Part shown: one piece after another, positions 10,727-22,235 of the stretch | Numbering within the stretch: position 1 is the stretch's first letter | Layout: every line of letters begins with the position of its first letter | NCBI GenBank assembly: GCA_029255685.2 | Contig: CM055319.2 | Coordinates: 9,038,747 to 9,102,746 of the forward strand | Direction: 5' to 3' | Source of the DNA: Silene conica | Lineage: Eukaryota > Streptophyta > Magnoliopsida > Caryophyllales > Caryophyllaceae | Length of the DNA: 64,000 bases | Made by a program: the position numbers and the translations under genes | The notes under the pieces: generated by a model | The model's input: only the letters and a program-made list of their open reading frames with translations | Databases searched by the model: none | Told to the model about the DNA's origin: nothing

Positions 10727-12634
10727 TCAAAACATATCAAGTGGATTATTTAAAAATCCCATCAATGATCTCATTAGCTTATCAAACGAAGAGGACCAAT
10801 TTTCAATGAAATGGTTATAAGAGATCAAACAACATATGCAAGTCAAACCATATAACCAAGTAAGAAAGATAGTAGATGACTTGTGAGAAAAAGAGTTGAA
10901 GTCAAAAATGGCATAGTCACAACAAGGTTCATCACTTGATTTCAAATATATAAAGGGAAGGCAAAAACTCTTAGGGTCACTCACAACATCGTCCCTCTCA
11001 TCTTCAAGTTTTTCCTTCGAAAAATCATCAAGCAACAAACCAAATGCCATCATAACCTCTTTGGTAGGACTCTCACAATCACCCTCAATAGGCATGGGTT
11101 CAATTAAAGGAGTAAGAAAGTCACGAGGAGGCAAAATAATGGGAATAAGAGAGTAATCCTCAAGTATAGGAGTGGGCATACATGTTTCCTCAAGGAACCT
11201 CTCGAAAGTGGGTTGGCCTAAGGAGTCCATATACTCATCATTATCATCATCCCAACACACCTCAATACTATCATCAAACATGTTTAGACTCTCTTCATCC
11301 CAAGATTCATTGAAAATGCAACTCTCCTCCAAACACTCTTTCACCAACTCCTTCTCCACTACCTCATAGTCTACCTCAAAGCCAACTCTCTCAAACTCAC
11401 ACAAACCAATTTCTTCAAAGCTTTCACAAAGAACACTATTTAGCTCATCCAACCACAACTCATCATCGAATTTCACACTTTCAAACTCACAATCATCAAC
11501 AACATTTACCAAGTGAGGAGAAAGGTCTTTTGGAAAAAGGCTAGGTGATTCACAAGAAGGGTCAAAGATATGCATATCATCATTAACATCATTCATCACA
11601 TTCAAATTCACAAGTGGTAGAGATGCATAAAAAAGGCAAGCATTAGAATCATCACCACAAGAATCATAAGACAATGTTAACTCATGCAAAGAATCCACAT
11701 CAATAGGGGAAGGAGGAACATGTGATTGAACATAAGGGACATCCATAAAACAAGAAGAAGAAAAGTCCACATTTTCACTCAAAGCATCAAACATAGAATA
11801 GTCATTACATTTAAGTTTACTTTGTGGTTCTCTCCTAAAAGTTGCCCAAATGGAATTTCGATTCTCATCAACACGGGCCATGTTCTCAATTAAAGCTCTA
11901 GCATCATCAACACTCAATTTATCAAAAGCTCCTACCCCGGATGATACGGTGACAAGGTTTTTAAGTGAAGGAAGCAAACCATCAAAGAAAGTAATCATGA
12001 CTTGACAAGGGGAGAAACCATGATGGGGACAAGCTCTCAACAAACCTCTATACCTATCCCAAGTCTCACTCAAAGTCTCAAACGCACCTTGTTGGAAAGT
12101 GTAGATTTGACGTTTCCTAAAGGTGGTTTTAGAAGGAGGGTAAAACTTGTTTAGAAAGGCTTGAGCTAAGTCATCCCAAGTGCAAAAGGTGCTAGAAGGG
12201 TGAGAGCGTAACCATCTCTTAGCTTCACCCTTAAGACTAAAGGGAAAAAGTAAAAGTCTAATCACTTGGTCCGATAGTCCCTCCTTCTTGACAAGGTCAC
12301 AATTTGTTTCAAAAGTCTCCAAATGTTCAATTGCTTCATCACTCACCAAACCACAAAAGACATCTTGCCTAATCAACTCAATAAGACCTATATCAAACTC
12401 ATAATCAACATCCACAACCCCAATGTTAATAGGCCGGTTAATATGAGTAAGGTTCGGTCTACAATGATCGCGTATGCAAGACATGGTCATGATTGCTAAA
12501 ACAAGTGATAAAACAAAAGAAAAGAAAAGAAAAGAAAATGACAAGTCACAAGAAACAAGTAAGAATGCAACAGTTAAGCAACATGCAACAAGTATCAAGT
12601 AACAAGTAACAAAAGCATAGTCTAACAAATCCAA
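10727..12634 (-). CDS. gag: Athila-like Gag polyprotein (gag-only element)
   Basis: An uninterrupted frame of 635 codons. Residues about 70-290 carry a Retrotrans_gag capsid domain with the family signatures FSLKGEAKRWL, FLNKFYPPSKTTFRKRQ, CPHHGFS and FFDGLLPSLKN. The rest is acidic and low in complexity, with no CCHC knuckle seen and no protease. The first 48 residues are a hydrophobic stretch unlike Gag, so translation more likely starts at Met49 or Met51 (12490 or 12484), just before MSCIRDH. The product would form the particle in which element RNA is packaged; RT and integrase would have to come from another Athila. The intact frame and near-identical LTRs suggest recent selection or very recent copying. 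Confidence 0.85.
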   Translation of the reverse strand: MDLLDYAFVTCYLILVACCLTVAFLLVSCDLSFSFLFFSFVLSLVLAIMTMSCIRDHCRPNLTHINRPINIGVVDVDYEFDIGLIELIRQDVFCGLVSDEAIEHLETFETNCDLVKKEGLSDQVIRLLLFPFSLKGEAKRWLRSHPSSTFCTWDDLAQAFLNKFYPPSKTTFRKRQIYTFQQGAFETLSETWDRYRGLLRACPHHGFSPCQVMITFFDGLLPSLKNLVTVSSGVGAFDKLSVDDARALIENMARVDENRNSIWATFRREPQSKLKCNDYSMFDALSENVDFSSSCFMDVPYVQSHVPPSPIDVDSLHELTLSYDSCGDDSNACLFYASLPLVNLNVMNDVNDDMHIFDPSCESPSLFPKDLSPHLVNVVDDCEFESVKFDDELWLDELNSVLCESFEEIGLCEFERVGFEVDYEVVEKELVKECLEESCIFNESWDEESLNMFDDSIEVCWDDDNDEYMDSLGQPTFERFLEETCMPTPILEDYSLIPIILPPRDFLTPLIEPMPIEGDCESPTKEVMMAFGLLLDDFSKEKLEDERDDVVSDPKSFCLPFIYLKSSDEPCCDYAIFDFNSFSHKSSTIFLTWLYGLTCICCLISYNHFIENWSSSFDKLMRSLMGFLNNPLDMF

Positions 12635-12661
12635 AACTAAACTAATATCAATCCGTTAACC

Positions 12662-12679
12662 TCCCCGGCAACGGCGCCA
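12662..12679 (-). promoter_or_regulatory. Primer-binding site, tRNA-Asp type
   Basis: The minus strand reads TGGCGCCGTTGCCGGGGA, complementary to the 3' end of plant tRNA-Asp(GUC) including CCA. It lies three bases inside the 5' LTR, where minus-strand synthesis starts. Confidence 0.9.
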
Positions 12680-12682
12680 TTT

Positions 12683-14402
12683 TGATAACGGGGTTTTGTC
12701 GCCCTCCCCCGCATCAAACAATTTGTTTATAAAACTCAACTACTAACTAATGTAGTAGGGTAGTCGAGGTCGATCCACAGGGAGGTTAAGTTTGAGTACT
12801 AGTCTTATCTTAGATTATAGTTAGCTACGCGAATCAATAATGAGATAGAAAACAAACTAAACATGTAAACATAAATTAACTATGGCTACTAAACTAAAGA
12901 AGCAAACAAATAATAGAAAAAAAAGATAAAAGCAATAAAGAAAAGCCTAGGGCGCGATTTTGACTTCCAACACTTGTAAATTACCGCTTAACTCTATAAC
13001 AAGTTGCCAAGGGGAAAGGTTAATGGTGAGACGCCTCTAATTCGCTCATAGACTCCCTCCCGGGCTCACTATAAGACACTAGCTATGTCGACACAACTCC
13101 CTCCCGGGCTCATGCATCAAACTCCTTAAGTCAAGGGTCAAAGCTTACCAAAATATGCCTATTTTGACTCCCCTCTCCCCAAGATTAAGGTTCTAAGTCC
13201 ACGCTATACCCCGGTCATCCCACTCCCTCTCTCGAGGGTCGATTTCAAACCGAAAATTAAAGGTACCCTTCTTAAGTTCTCCCTCTCGGGTTTAACTCAA
13301 GGCGGCAAACTAGTCCAAGTGAAGTGAGCCAACTCCCAACCTAGCCAACTCCCGTCGACGGTCAAGGGTTAAAAGTCAACACCAATCCCAACTAAAACTT
13401 AAACAAGTCAAATCCTTTAATTAACCCAATAAACTCCCCCTCGACACCAAGTTGGTGAAATTAAGTCGGTAACCTACAAATATCGGAGTCTAATCGCACC
13501 CTAGTGAGAAACTACTCACTAATCATACAAGAATTAACATTAAACATAGTAACTACTATTCTAATAACAATAATAAACATACTGAAAATAATAAAAATTG
13601 AAACCTTAAAATAAACTAAATCAAACTAAACAAATAACCATAATAATGATATTAAACATGATAAGGATAATAAAGATTGAAAATTTAAACAAACAATTGC
13701 ATAAATGAATGAAAATAACAACTTGAAGAGAAAGAGAATTAGTTACCCAACTTGAATTAAATGGAAATAAGATGATGAATCCTCTTACAAATGTTGTAGA
13801 CCCAAATACTAATTGACTCCATCTAAGAAATAAGGAATTAAAAGAGGGATTGTTTTGATTTTATTGAACAAGAAGCTAAATTTCCTAACCTACGTACTCT
13901 ACTTCCCTCTGCCTCTCGAAAAGTTCCTGCCCAGAACGAAAAATCAGAGCAAAATGAAGTGCAGGCCTCCTCCAAATGTTGTTGCGGCCAAAAACCCTGA
14001 GGAGCTGCCTCTTTTCTTCTTTTTCTAATTCCCCTCACGTGCCCCAACAACTCAACTCGAGCAGGCTGCCCGTTTGCTTGCTTCCTCCCGTGATTTCCTC
14101 CAAATGACTAACAATTGTCACGTGGACATTAGCTACTTAGGCCCAATTCTTAGTTGACTTCTTTTTTCGTCATCTTTGATCCGTCTTGAACGGTTTCATA
14201 CTCGAACTGAGTACCTATAAAAATAAAATGACGAAAACAGTACCAAAACACTAACAAATAATATAAAATAATATTATTTAAAACTAATCGACTAATATAT
14301 TATTTGACACTAAAATGAGTAAATTAAGCTAACTCGGGTTATTATTTCGCCCAAATAAGAGATAAAATATGGGTTAAAAATCGGTAAAATATGGTGCTAT
14401 CA
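12683..14402 (-). repeat. 5' LTR of the gag-only element
   Basis: The promoter-bearing LTR in the minus reading. It is 1720 bp, the same length as the partner at 6860, with differences seen only at 12807 and 14397. Confidence 0.93.
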
Positions 14403-14407
14403 GAAGT

Positions 14408-15162
14408 TTACAAATTTTTAGAACAAATCTGTAGAATATTGTACAGTATTGTGGGCGCCATATATATCTCCACATGTTTATGTAGGCACGACCCAATTTA
14501 CCATCGCATATTGTTCTTTATGCGTTTATAGTTTACAACAATTTTGGCACGATAACTTTTTTTATAGGACTGATTCAAAAAGAGAAAAATTCAAAGATAA
14601 TACTTGGAAGAAAAATACATACCAAATAAAACTGGTTAAAAAATGTTATCCAAAATGTACACGAGTCAAGCTTTCCATTTTGTCCGTGCATGAGTTTTAT
14701 AAACGTGCATAACTTAGACTAAATGAAAAATAGGCTTACCAAGTTTCACGGGTATCCAACTATTCAAACATGTGTAATTTTACTAATTTTGCGTTATTTA
14801 TCATCCGAATAATATTTTTCCATACATAAGATCAGTCCATATAAAATCGTCCGAGTAAAAAAAATTGGTTAGAAACTCAAATTTAGTTACCAAGAGAATA
14901 ACATACTACAATAACTGCAATAACTACTCGACCAATTGTCTATAATATACGGAGTATCATTTACGCTAATTTCAAACCAAATTTATAATTCAAGTTTTTA
15001 ACATGAATTTAATTTAAAATTGTTAACCAAACGAGCGGAGAGTTTATTAATTTATTTCAAAACTTCATGTACAGACATAACTAAATTTAAAAGGAGATGA
15101 TTAATTAATAAAACAACAATCTTAAATGTCAACTCTCTATAATAACAAATTTGAAACAATAT
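14408..15162. other. AT-rich intergenic DNA, no gene seen
   Basis: Continuation of the sequence at 6106-6854 on the far side of the insertion. An 87-codon frame at 14449-14712 shows no family features. Confidence 0.55.
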
Positions 15163-15193
15163 ACCCGTGCAATTTGCACGAGTATAAGACTCA
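15163..15193 (+). mobile_element. Degenerate Helitron-type end
   Basis: ACCCGTGCAATTTGCACGAGT is followed by ATAAGACTCAT, closely matching the end at 281-311 read on the other strand but with the terminal CTAG changed to CTCA. Probably a decayed terminus of the same family. Confidence 0.35.
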
Positions 15194-15535
15194 TATTAAA
15201 CTCACAGGTTTAATATTAAACTCATATGAAATAACAATAAAAGTATAAAAATGACCGAGATAGAGGATGTGTAATAAAAGAAAGGTAATAATATAGAAAA
15301 CAATAATATTAATAATTATTGCAAAATATTAACAAATATAACAATAATCGTGGCAAAATGCTAATAAATTTTTGCAAATGTTTACTAAAATGTGTTATAT
15401 TCGCAAATATATTGTGATGATATATTATGACAATATACGTATTGACTAATATTTTTTTACGAGTCTATTATTCCCTTAACGTCCAGTGTGATCGTAAATT
15501 CGGATTTGTATGACACCGTCGATAACATAGCTAGC

Positions 15536-15564
15536 CCCATGAATTTCACGGGTAATAAAACTAG
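15536..15564 (+). mobile_element. Helitron 3' terminus (plus strand)
   Basis: An imperfect palindrome CCCATGAA/TTCACGGG is followed by TAATAAAA and CTAG, then T. The arrangement fits a Helitron 3' end; the 5' end and coding part were not identified. Confidence 0.45.
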
Positions 15565-16024
15565 TATATATATAGCTCGTCAGTAGGGTTGAATCAACAA
15601 CTTATTTGTTACTGTTAAAAGATCATTTTCCTCCTTCATTCACCTCAGTACCCTTTCCACTACATCCCGATTCTTCTCCTTCTTCTTTCACCCTCCAACA
15701 ATTTCTACTACTTTAGGCTGTTTTTCTATACAACCGTATGACCGTTTCCTTTTTTCCTTTACTGTTATTTTTGTTAAATATTTGTGGAATTAGGTGTGTT
15801 TTATGTGGTTACTAGATTATTGATGTGGGTTTTATCAAAACCCACAAACATTATAATGATTTTTACATCGTAATGATTTTTGTTGACAAATTGTTGTTGT
15901 GGCTTTACAAATTTGGTGATTAATAGCGATTATTTATGTGGATTTTTATCAAAACCCACAAAATTTTTAAGTGAACAAACCACCCGCTATTAATCCTATT
16001 GGCTCAAAAACAAACCTATAAAGC
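15565..16024. other. Intergenic DNA, no gene seen
   Basis: Contains a twice-repeated phrase (TTTTTATCAAAACCCACAAA-like, near 15830 and 15950) and CT-rich stretches. Nothing else recognisable. Confidence 0.55.
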
Positions 16025-17005
16025 TGCAAGTAATTAGAAAGGAGTTTTTCTCTGCCATCTGACACTTGCACTTTTTGGTGCAGCAGTACATAGTACACAT
16101 ACTGCATGGCTTGTCATAAACTCCGGCCATCATTTTTAGAAGATTCCGTATCGTCCTCTTCTCACCTTAATTTTCTTTAATACGGTGTATCCTAATCACT
16201 TTTTTCAGTCAATATTTTACCTATTTGTTTAATTTTCTGTACAAAATGTAGGAGTGTATAGTAAGTGTAAACTGTTTACCAGACTAGTAGGAGTGTATTA
16301 CCATTTTATGATTTTATCACTTTAAATTTGCTGCACCATTTTAATATTGTGTATCATTTTGCTTTGAACGAAATGAAGAACATAACGAAAAACATAACAG
16401 ATGATATTACGTTGTAAAGAATTTGCTAAACCAATTTTTTAAAGAAATTTCATTTGAAACCGCATTAATCAAGTCTCAATATAAAAAAGAATCGGAGAGA
16501 AGCTTATCTCTCAAAATATTTTATTGACAAAAATTGGAGTGAACTTCGCGCAAAACACGAGGGAAAGTTAAAACTCTCTCCATCCCGAATATTTATTTTT
16601 CAATTGTATCTTTCACAAATTCTTATTCAACATAGGTGAAATACAAATCAAATTATATGAAAAGTTGAATAAAAAATGTCAAAACTTTGGTCCGTATTAC
16701 CACAATGTCGTAGTATTCGTCTGTTTTAATATTTAAGATAGTATTCCAACATCTTAGTTAAGCAAGGCATTTTTGAAGTCTCGTTATTTATTTATTAACT
16801 TTTTATACATCGAGTATGTATGGTTTTCATGGATATTCAATTTGGTTATCAATTTCTCACAAATTCTTATTAAGACGAAAGTATCCGTATTAAGTTTAAA
16901 GCCATTTAAATATGACAATCCTCTTGCTTTTCTTTAGACTTTTTAATTTGTACCTTATTTAACAAATTGATATTAGTTGACCCATTTTATCTTAAGACGG
17001 ATATA
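16025..17005. repeat. Diverged segmental duplicate, copy B
   Basis: Homologous in pieces to 2670-3990. It lies directly upstream of the first papain-like pseudogene, so it is probably that gene's 5' flank. It lacks the Stowaway MITE present in copy A, giving an approximate empty site near 16295-16303. Confidence 0.55.
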
Positions 17006-17138
17006 GAAAAACTTATTGTCAATTTATATTTCTGGTATCTTCCCTCTCTTTTATAACACATAAATGTAATTAAACAAATACAAAAGTGAGTGAGGGAGTA
17101 GATACAAATTGATATTAGTCGACCCATTTTACTGGTGT

Positions 17139-17967
17139 TATGTTGCCAAATTCAGGTATCAGGATGGCAACAGAACCGTCAGTTACGAATAGGGAGTTCA
17201 AGATAGTAGGATCATGGCATGTATCTACATTCCAGGGTGTGAATATCTTGGATCCACCAATTTTTCAAAGAGGTAATCACAATAGCTTTTGCTTTTTGTT
17301 ATTGTGTTTTAAATTATTTTGATAGATGAAATATGGTGGTGTGTTTAACTGAATATTTATCATGTCTCTGTTTACAGAGATTTGTTTTTGCGAGGCACTA
17401 GCTTACACTACAAACACAAGACTGAAGTATAAAAAGGCTAAAAGCCGGCAAACCGGTACAAGGATACACGGTATTGGCCCCGCATGGACCTGATCCTGAT
17501 GACCTTCTTCCTCCCGCTATTACTCGCGAAGATATCTTCCTTACTTGCAAGGTTGATGGAATGCCAACCAGTATCCCAAATCGTTTCAAGAAACTAAATG
17601 ATTTTCAGTATTTTCGAGGGCCGGAGGAAACCAGTGTTGCGAATTTGTACCCGTACTTGGGATTAGAGGGTGATAATGATAGTGGCGGGGATGTTTCATG
17701 GCTGCCTTTCTGGTGAAGTCAGACTACGACACCGACGAGACTGGCGAAGATGTATATCTTGGAAGGGGGTTGCCAACAAATAACTCCCATGCGGTGAGTG
17801 TGTGTGGCCTAGGAGAGGAAATCCACTAGCTCCGTAGAAACAGGGATCGCACTGATAAGATAGTAGCAAATCAGCATTGGATTGGTCAGAACTCTTATGG
17901 TCCAGATTGGGGTTTTGGGAAAATCAAATGCGATCAGATACTGAGGGCATGGGTACCAAAAATATAG
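17139..17967 (+). pseudogene. Papain-like cysteine protease relative, copy 1 (broken)
   Basis: An apparent first exon (ATG at 17140 or 17167) ends at a donor, GAG|GTAATC (about 17271). An intron of about 105 bp ends TTTACAG|AG near 17379. The second exon changes frame at about 17480 and again near 17697, and has an in-frame TAG after GLGEEIH. The last 90 codons (17698-17967) resemble the C-terminal half of papain-family proteases: a His in NNSHAVSVCGLGEE where the catalytic His lies, and HWIGQNSYGPDWGFGKI where papains have the Asn-Ser-Trp-Gly motif, here with Tyr for Trp. The catalytic Cys region is not seen. Peptidase C1-like ancestry is inferred from these two motifs only. Confidence 0.5.
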
Positions 17968-18599
17968 GATAGCTTACTGCCACCATCATCATTGTACTGA
18001 GAGATCTATTTCTTTCTTTTTGTTTCGGAGTATTATTCTTTGCTTTTTGGTCGGTCTTGAGAACGCCATCTATCATCTGAAATTGCAGAAATATGTCTTT
18101 TTGGTTATGATTTGGGTTGAATTTGCTTCTCTCTTTTGTTTTGTTTTTATCAAGATCTTTATGAGTGTGAGCCTTAGGCTCTTATCTATTGGTTTCATAT
18201 TACTGCCTATGCGTATCATGGGGAGGAAGGGGTACCATTAGTTTAAGATGTTTTTGACCCTTAATAGGTATCTTATATTCTTATAGCATGTTTGTTTCTC
18301 TTCACTTCAGCCTTCAACAGGTATCCAGTAGTGTATAAGGAGTATTAACTTTTCCATGGAGTGCAGAGTGAACTATTGGTTTCATAATATGGAATTTTTT
18401 ATTTTGAAAAAATTCTTTTAGTTTGAGTTAATTACATTACAAAAAAAATAAAAATTACAATAATTGTGGCAAAACACTAATAAACATAACATTATTCGTG
18501 GCAAAATACTAGTAATTTGTGGCAAACATTTAGTAAATTGTGGAAAATATATCTAATCCCGTATTCTTACTTTCAATCGCTCGCACTAAAATTATTTTA
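17968..18599. other. Spacer between the two papain-like copies
   Basis: T-rich 3' flank of copy 1, then GTGGCAAAA-type AT-rich repeats (18440-18560) that echo 15340-15410. A 73-codon hydrophobic frame at 18020-18241 shows no family features. Confidence 0.4.
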
Positions 18600-21500
18600 C
18601 ATGGTTTGTTTTTACAAAGATTTGTTTTCGTAAGGGCCTGACTTATATGGCCAACACTCGACTCAAATATAAAAGATTAAAAGCCAGGAATCAGTACAAG
18701 GATACACAATATTAGCATCGCAAGTACCTGATTCTAATGATCTTGTTACTTCAACTATTACCCGTGAATACATATTTCGCAGTTTTAAGGTTGATGGAAT
18801 CCCGACAAGTATTCCGAGTTATTTCAAGAAAATAAAAAAATTATCAATTTTTTGAAGCGCCTGAAGAAACAAGTGTTTCAAATTTGTACAAATATTTGGG
18901 ATTAGACAAAGAGAATGATAACGGTGGAGGATGTTTTATGGCTGTGTTTCGGATTAAGTCTGATTATGACACCGACGAGGCTGGCGAGAAGGCGTATGTT
19001 GGAAGGGATTTCCAACAAATATGTCTCATGATGTTAGTGTGTGCGGTCTAGGAGAGGATATCCACTAGGTCCATAGAAACATGGATTTGAATGAAAGGAC
19101 AGTGGCAAATCAGCATTTGTAACACTCTCATTTACCTAGGCGCCTGAAATAGGACTTCCAGGGTAAATAAGACTGTTACCATCCTGGATAACCCAGGGTA
19201 AGAGATAATCATAGTGAAAGATAAACAGTACTTTAAGTTACTTAACCAAGAGTCGGAACTAAACGGTTACATGCATAGTCTAAAACTAAAACTCCAACAT
19301 AAGATAAAAACAAACGAACTATTACAAGCTAGGTGATCTATAACTAAGTGAGTCTGATCCAAGTTTCTCTCTCCAAGCCCAGATCCTAGTCTGTCTGTCT
19401 TTGCCCTGAAAAATCTACTCCCCATTCCGGATCATCGTAGGTGAACACGAATACACTGTCAACCTCGCGGTTGAGTTGGATAACCCAATAACAAAATACA
19501 ATATAAATGATATGCAATGTCATGATATGCTCGAGCTCAATCTCAATCTCATTCTCATTTTTCATTCTCAAACCCGTGACTCCCACCCTTACCGAACCTC
19601 CCGGCAGAGTATCATCGACCGTCGCCGAACACCAGCATAACAGCTGAGGTCACCAGGTCTAGCCCTGCAGAACTAGCCTGGGCCCAATAATATCTCATCA
19701 TCATCTCAATCTGTAACCATGCTCATGCGATGCTTATGAATGCAATAATAAAGAACCAACACTGAATATACATCTCATAATAATCATACTTGCATTCATA
19801 GCATCCAATTCACATCCAGACATAACACAATACATAATTAGTTCTAGTGTATCCTACCTGAAATAGCAGTCCGTAAACAAGCAATCACCGGCTAGTAATG
19901 TTCCTCCTCGAACTCAGTTCCTATAAATATTACTTATATCAATTCCTACCCATTCAATCACATTACCAAAACTACTTAACCATGTTCATCATTTATACTC
20001 ATAACACACTACCACCACATATTTGTAAACATGCTCACACAAATAATTGATATTATTAACCACAATAATATGACTAATTAAAGATCATCACAAAATTGCT
20101 AATAACATCGTTAATAATCATTATTAACATAATTAACATACCACCCTATACTATTAACCCTTAATAACAATTAATCATATCACTAAAACTAGTAATATTA
20201 ATGTTAACCAAGCTTACAACAATACTTACACTATTAGTATCACCATGCTTATTCAACCATAACAAATAATAAGCAATCCAAAATAACATAATTCTACCAA
20301 TGCATCTTATGGTAAATATTTATCAAGTAGTAATAATCATATTAGTGAGTAAAACTATTAAAAACACAAGCTTAAACACGCATAAACTCCCAAGCAAACA
20401 ACCAGCCTGCTCACTAAAATCCCTGCCGTGACAGCCATGCAGCCACCGCTACAAACACCCACCGATGCCCCTGGCCTCCCCACTGAGACCACCAGGCTCG
20501 CCACTGAGCGGTGGTGATCCCAGGGAGGAGGTCAGTGGCCCTCGTCAGCCTCCCACGACACCCAAACAGTCGGACGAACCCAGCAACACCACCACAACAC
20601 CAGATTTACGTTTTCTGGAACCAAAACTAAACCCGCTGTACAAACAACCACAGCCACCACGAAACACTATGACAGCCACCACTACGAACCCCATGCTATC
20701 CTCTAACAACCTACCCAAACACCCATCTCAAAAGTAGAACACCCTATAGTCGAAGACCAATACAAAAGTCCCTGCCCAAACTGTTACTCTGACCACGACA
20801 CTCTAATCAGCATGGGTCTCCCAAACGAACCCTGCTTTTACATCCTCGCGACCCACCAAAAACCACCACCATAACCACCAGACGAACCCTTGACTACCAG
20901 CTCTCAACAGATTCTAAACGATATACAAAAATATATACAGATAATGAAACTAAACACGACACAAACACCCTCATACGAAACGAGTATAAAGACCTGTTGT
21001 AAACACGACTCTGACAGGGGGTGTAAACCACCACGAAACGACGGTCAACAAGGCCAACGGTGACTCAACTCTGACCCAAAAACGATTATTGAACCTCATA
21101 GATTAAAACTAGGCAAAGATCAGATCACATAGGCATGATTATACACACGAATTAAAGAATTAAAGTTGAACAGAAACTGAAAGAAATCAGAGGAATAACG
21201 CGTGTACCCTATTTCAGATGCCAAACGAACCACCAACGACCACCCCTAACCACCGTGTGATCCCTTCTCCTTGTGCTCTGAGGTGTCGGCTGTGTGATGA
21301 GGTGAGAGTGGTAGGCGTTCTAGGTTTAGGGTTAGGTTTTTGAAGTAGGTTTATATAAGGTGGCTGAGATAGAATTTGTTGAGTTTAGGGTGTTTGAGTG
21401 TGTAAGTGTTGATAACGAGTTGGACTTATTCAGTCTTGGGCACGCATCTCATGGCCCACGAGACATTAACAAACATCGATAACTAATTACCCGCTCCCGA

Positions 21501-21732
21501 CACTTACTTAGAGCATATAAAATATAAAACATTAACTCGATTAATCAAACAAACGATCGATTATTAGCAAAACGTCAAAGTAATAAATAATAAATAAAAT
21601 AAAAACGTAATAAAACACGGAGTATTACAGGCTTTACAGCATTGGATTTATCATAATTCATATGATCTAGATTGGGGTCTTGGTAAGATTAGGTGTGATC
21701 AGATAGTTCGGGTATGGGTACCAGAACAATAA
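18600..21732 (+). pseudogene. Papain-like protease relative, copy 2, split by a solo LTR
   Basis: Residual exon 2 homology runs from ATTTGTTTTCG (about 18616) to 19117 and resumes at 21639-21732 after the inserted LTR. It follows copy 1 throughout: ITRE, KVDGIPTSIPS, PEETSVSNLY, KSDYDTDEAGE, and the C-terminal HWIYHNSYDLDWGLGKI. Several stops and frame changes are present, and the splice acceptor that reads CAG in copy 1 reads CAA here. No first exon was found. Direct orientation indicates a tandem duplication that later decayed. Confidence 0.5.
19113..21643 (-). mobile_element. Solo LTR (gypsy), 2.5 kb, TSD GCATT
   Basis: The LTR spans 19118-21638, begins TGTAACACTC, ends GGCTTTACA, and is flanked by GCATT at 19113-19117 and 21639-21643. 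It is a relative of the LTR at 49003-51016 in opposite orientation; the shared block around CTGGGCCCAATAATATCTCATC (19678-19700) matches 50449-50474 reversed. It therefore reads on the minus strand. No second LTR or interior is present, so it arose by LTR-LTR recombination. Frames inside, including the proline-rich 90-codon one at 20465-20737, are not supported as genes. Confidence 0.85.
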
Positions 21733-22041
21733 GCTTTGTTACTGTTGAAAACCGAATACTTTCCACCATCACCATTTATTAGTTGTTGTTTCTTTGAATA
21801 TGAGGCCTTATTTTGGGTTTGATGAAACCAAACGTGGAAGAATATTCCATTAATTTAGTGTTCTAGTTGTGTACCTGCATTGAAAATTTAGGATGCGGAG
21901 TAAATGAATTAATTTAATATAGTAATGAACATATATTAACTTAGCTAAAGTTTATATTTTTTACCAATTAGGTAGAGTATTTAATTAGCAATTATGCATA
22001 GTATTTGATTAACATTAAAAGACAAACTTACCATATTTGCC

Positions 22042-22127
22042 TATAAATACCATGAGAGTAAAGAGTTCAATACCTTAAACAAACGAGAGTATTGTCTTCC
22101 CTTCCAAAATTCAACATGCATATGTTG

Positions 22128-22179
<52 letters not shown>

Positions 22180-22235
22180 TACATCAATTTATTGTTTTTA
22201 TAGCACCCGACATCCATGAGTATGCGCCTTGCTAA
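22042..22235 (+). CDS. Possible small secreted-peptide gene with poly-Leu from (TTA)n
   Basis: A TATA box (TATAAATA, 22042-22049) lies 74 bp upstream of an ATG at 22116. The frame is 39 codons: MHMLS, then 17 leucines (16 TTA plus one CTA), then HQFIVFIAPDIHEYAPC and a stop at 22233-22235. The hydrophobic run would act as a signal peptide or membrane anchor. A short upstream ATG at 22051 has its own stop. The peptide after the leucines has one Cys and no recognised family. Chance overlap of a microsatellite with an ATG is the main alternative. Confidence 0.2.
22131..22178 (+). repeat. (TTA)16 microsatellite
   Basis: An uninterrupted run of 16 TTA triplets. Length is likely to vary between individuals. 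Confidence 0.97.

Larger units (their letters stand above)
6855..14407 (-). mobile_element. Complete gag-only Athila-like LTR retrotransposon
   Basis: The element spans 6860-14402 with two 1720-bp LTRs (6860-8579, 12683-14402) that start TGATA and end TATCA, flanked by the 5-bp TSD GAAGT (6855-6859, 14403-14407). It reads on the minus strand: an 18-nt primer site complementary to the 3' end of tRNA-Asp sits at 12662-12679 and the polypurine tract at 8580-8593. A tRNA-Asp primer is typical of Athila. The 4.1-kb interior encodes only Gag; protease, RT, RNase H and integrase are absent, as in the TR-GAG class of non-autonomous elements. I see two LTR mismatches (6984/12807 and 8574/14397), so insertion was very recent. 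Confidence 0.93.

Noticed and set aside
17474..17716. An intact 80-codon host gene
   Set aside because: The frame is the middle of a longer pseudogene: homologous text continues in other frames on both sides and in the second copy.
20465..20737. Proline/threonine-rich 90-codon frame
   Set aside because: Lies inside a solo LTR and against its orientation; composition comes from CCACC-rich DNA.
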